Position numbers and translations under genes: made by a program
Source: an uncultured Eubacteriales bacterium
GTDB taxonomy: Bacteria > Bacillota > Clostridia > Oscillospirales > Oscillospiraceae
Direction of reading: 5' to 3'
Assembly: GCA_900546075.1 (NCBI GenBank)
Contig: URBH01000087.1
Location: 1 to 5,716, forward strand
Length of the DNA: 5,716 nucleotides
Notes under the pieces: generated by a model
What the model was told of the DNA's origin: nothing
The model's input: the letters and a program-made list of their open reading frames with translations, nothing else
The model's database searches: none
In this document: one piece after another, positions 5,664 to 5,716 of the stretch
Numbering within the stretch: the first letter of the stretch is position 1
Layout: each line of letters begins with the position of its first letter

Positions 5664-5716
5664 TAGGGCAACACCGCATAATTTGACAAGGAGGCTCAGC
5701 CAGGATTTTTGTCCCA
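5664..5716 (+). mobile_element. Second MITE copy, left end only (cut by the window)
   Basis: These 53 nt align without gaps to 2125-2177 of the first MITE and match at 44 positions. The match includes the flanking TA, GGGCAACACCGCA, TCAGCCAG and ATTTTTG. The right half lies beyond the window. The divergence from the first copy suggests that the insertions are not very recent or came from different subfamily members. It sits immediately upstream of the comM promoter. Confidence 0.85.

Overview
The window looks like chromosomal DNA from a GC-rich gut-type Clostridia, most likely the Oscillospiraceae/Ruminococcaceae group. Three things suggest this: Firmicute-type gene forms (a ThiI without a rhodanese domain, a stand-alone PncC), strong sigma-A-like promoters with AGGAG-type ribosome binding sites, and intergenic repeats of a style I associate with that group. 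The taxon is an inference; there is no rRNA or other marker here.

Layout. Positions 1-288 are a promoter region. A near-consensus promoter reads right into a large LRR protein gene (289-2001, +), and a second strong promoter reads left, out of the window. The LRR gene encodes a membrane-anchored protein with a short TPR-like segment, a chitobiase/hexosaminidase C-terminal-like domain and thirteen 22-24-residue leucine-rich repeats. It ends at a clear Rho-independent terminator.

Positions 2044-2411 are a non-coding repeat cluster between two convergent transcription units. It holds a ~165 bp palindromic MITE-like element with terminal inverted repeats next to TA dinucleotides. The element is flanked on both sides, in opposite orientation, by copies of a second structured repeat. 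An 18-nt direct duplication of one arm of the LRR terminator brackets the whole cluster, and the right copy overlaps the stop codon of pncC. The left end of a second MITE copy lies at the right edge of the window (5664-5716).

Positions 2428-5595 (minus strand) are a tight three-gene operon, comM -> thiI -> pncC. Its promoter lies just downstream (in the minus-strand sense) of the second MITE copy. comM encodes a YifB/ComM AAA+ ATPase, thiI the tRNA 4-thiouridine synthetase, and pncC an NMN deamidase (CinA C-terminal family). The spacing is 14 nt between comM and thiI and a 20-nt overlap between thiI and pncC, which suggests co-transcription and coupled translation. The products belong to different pathways (branch migration of incoming DNA, tRNA thiolation, NAD salvage).

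The coding genes are recognisable families. The least explained parts are the nested inverted repeats at 2044-2430 and the outward promoter with its untranslated leader at 1-154.
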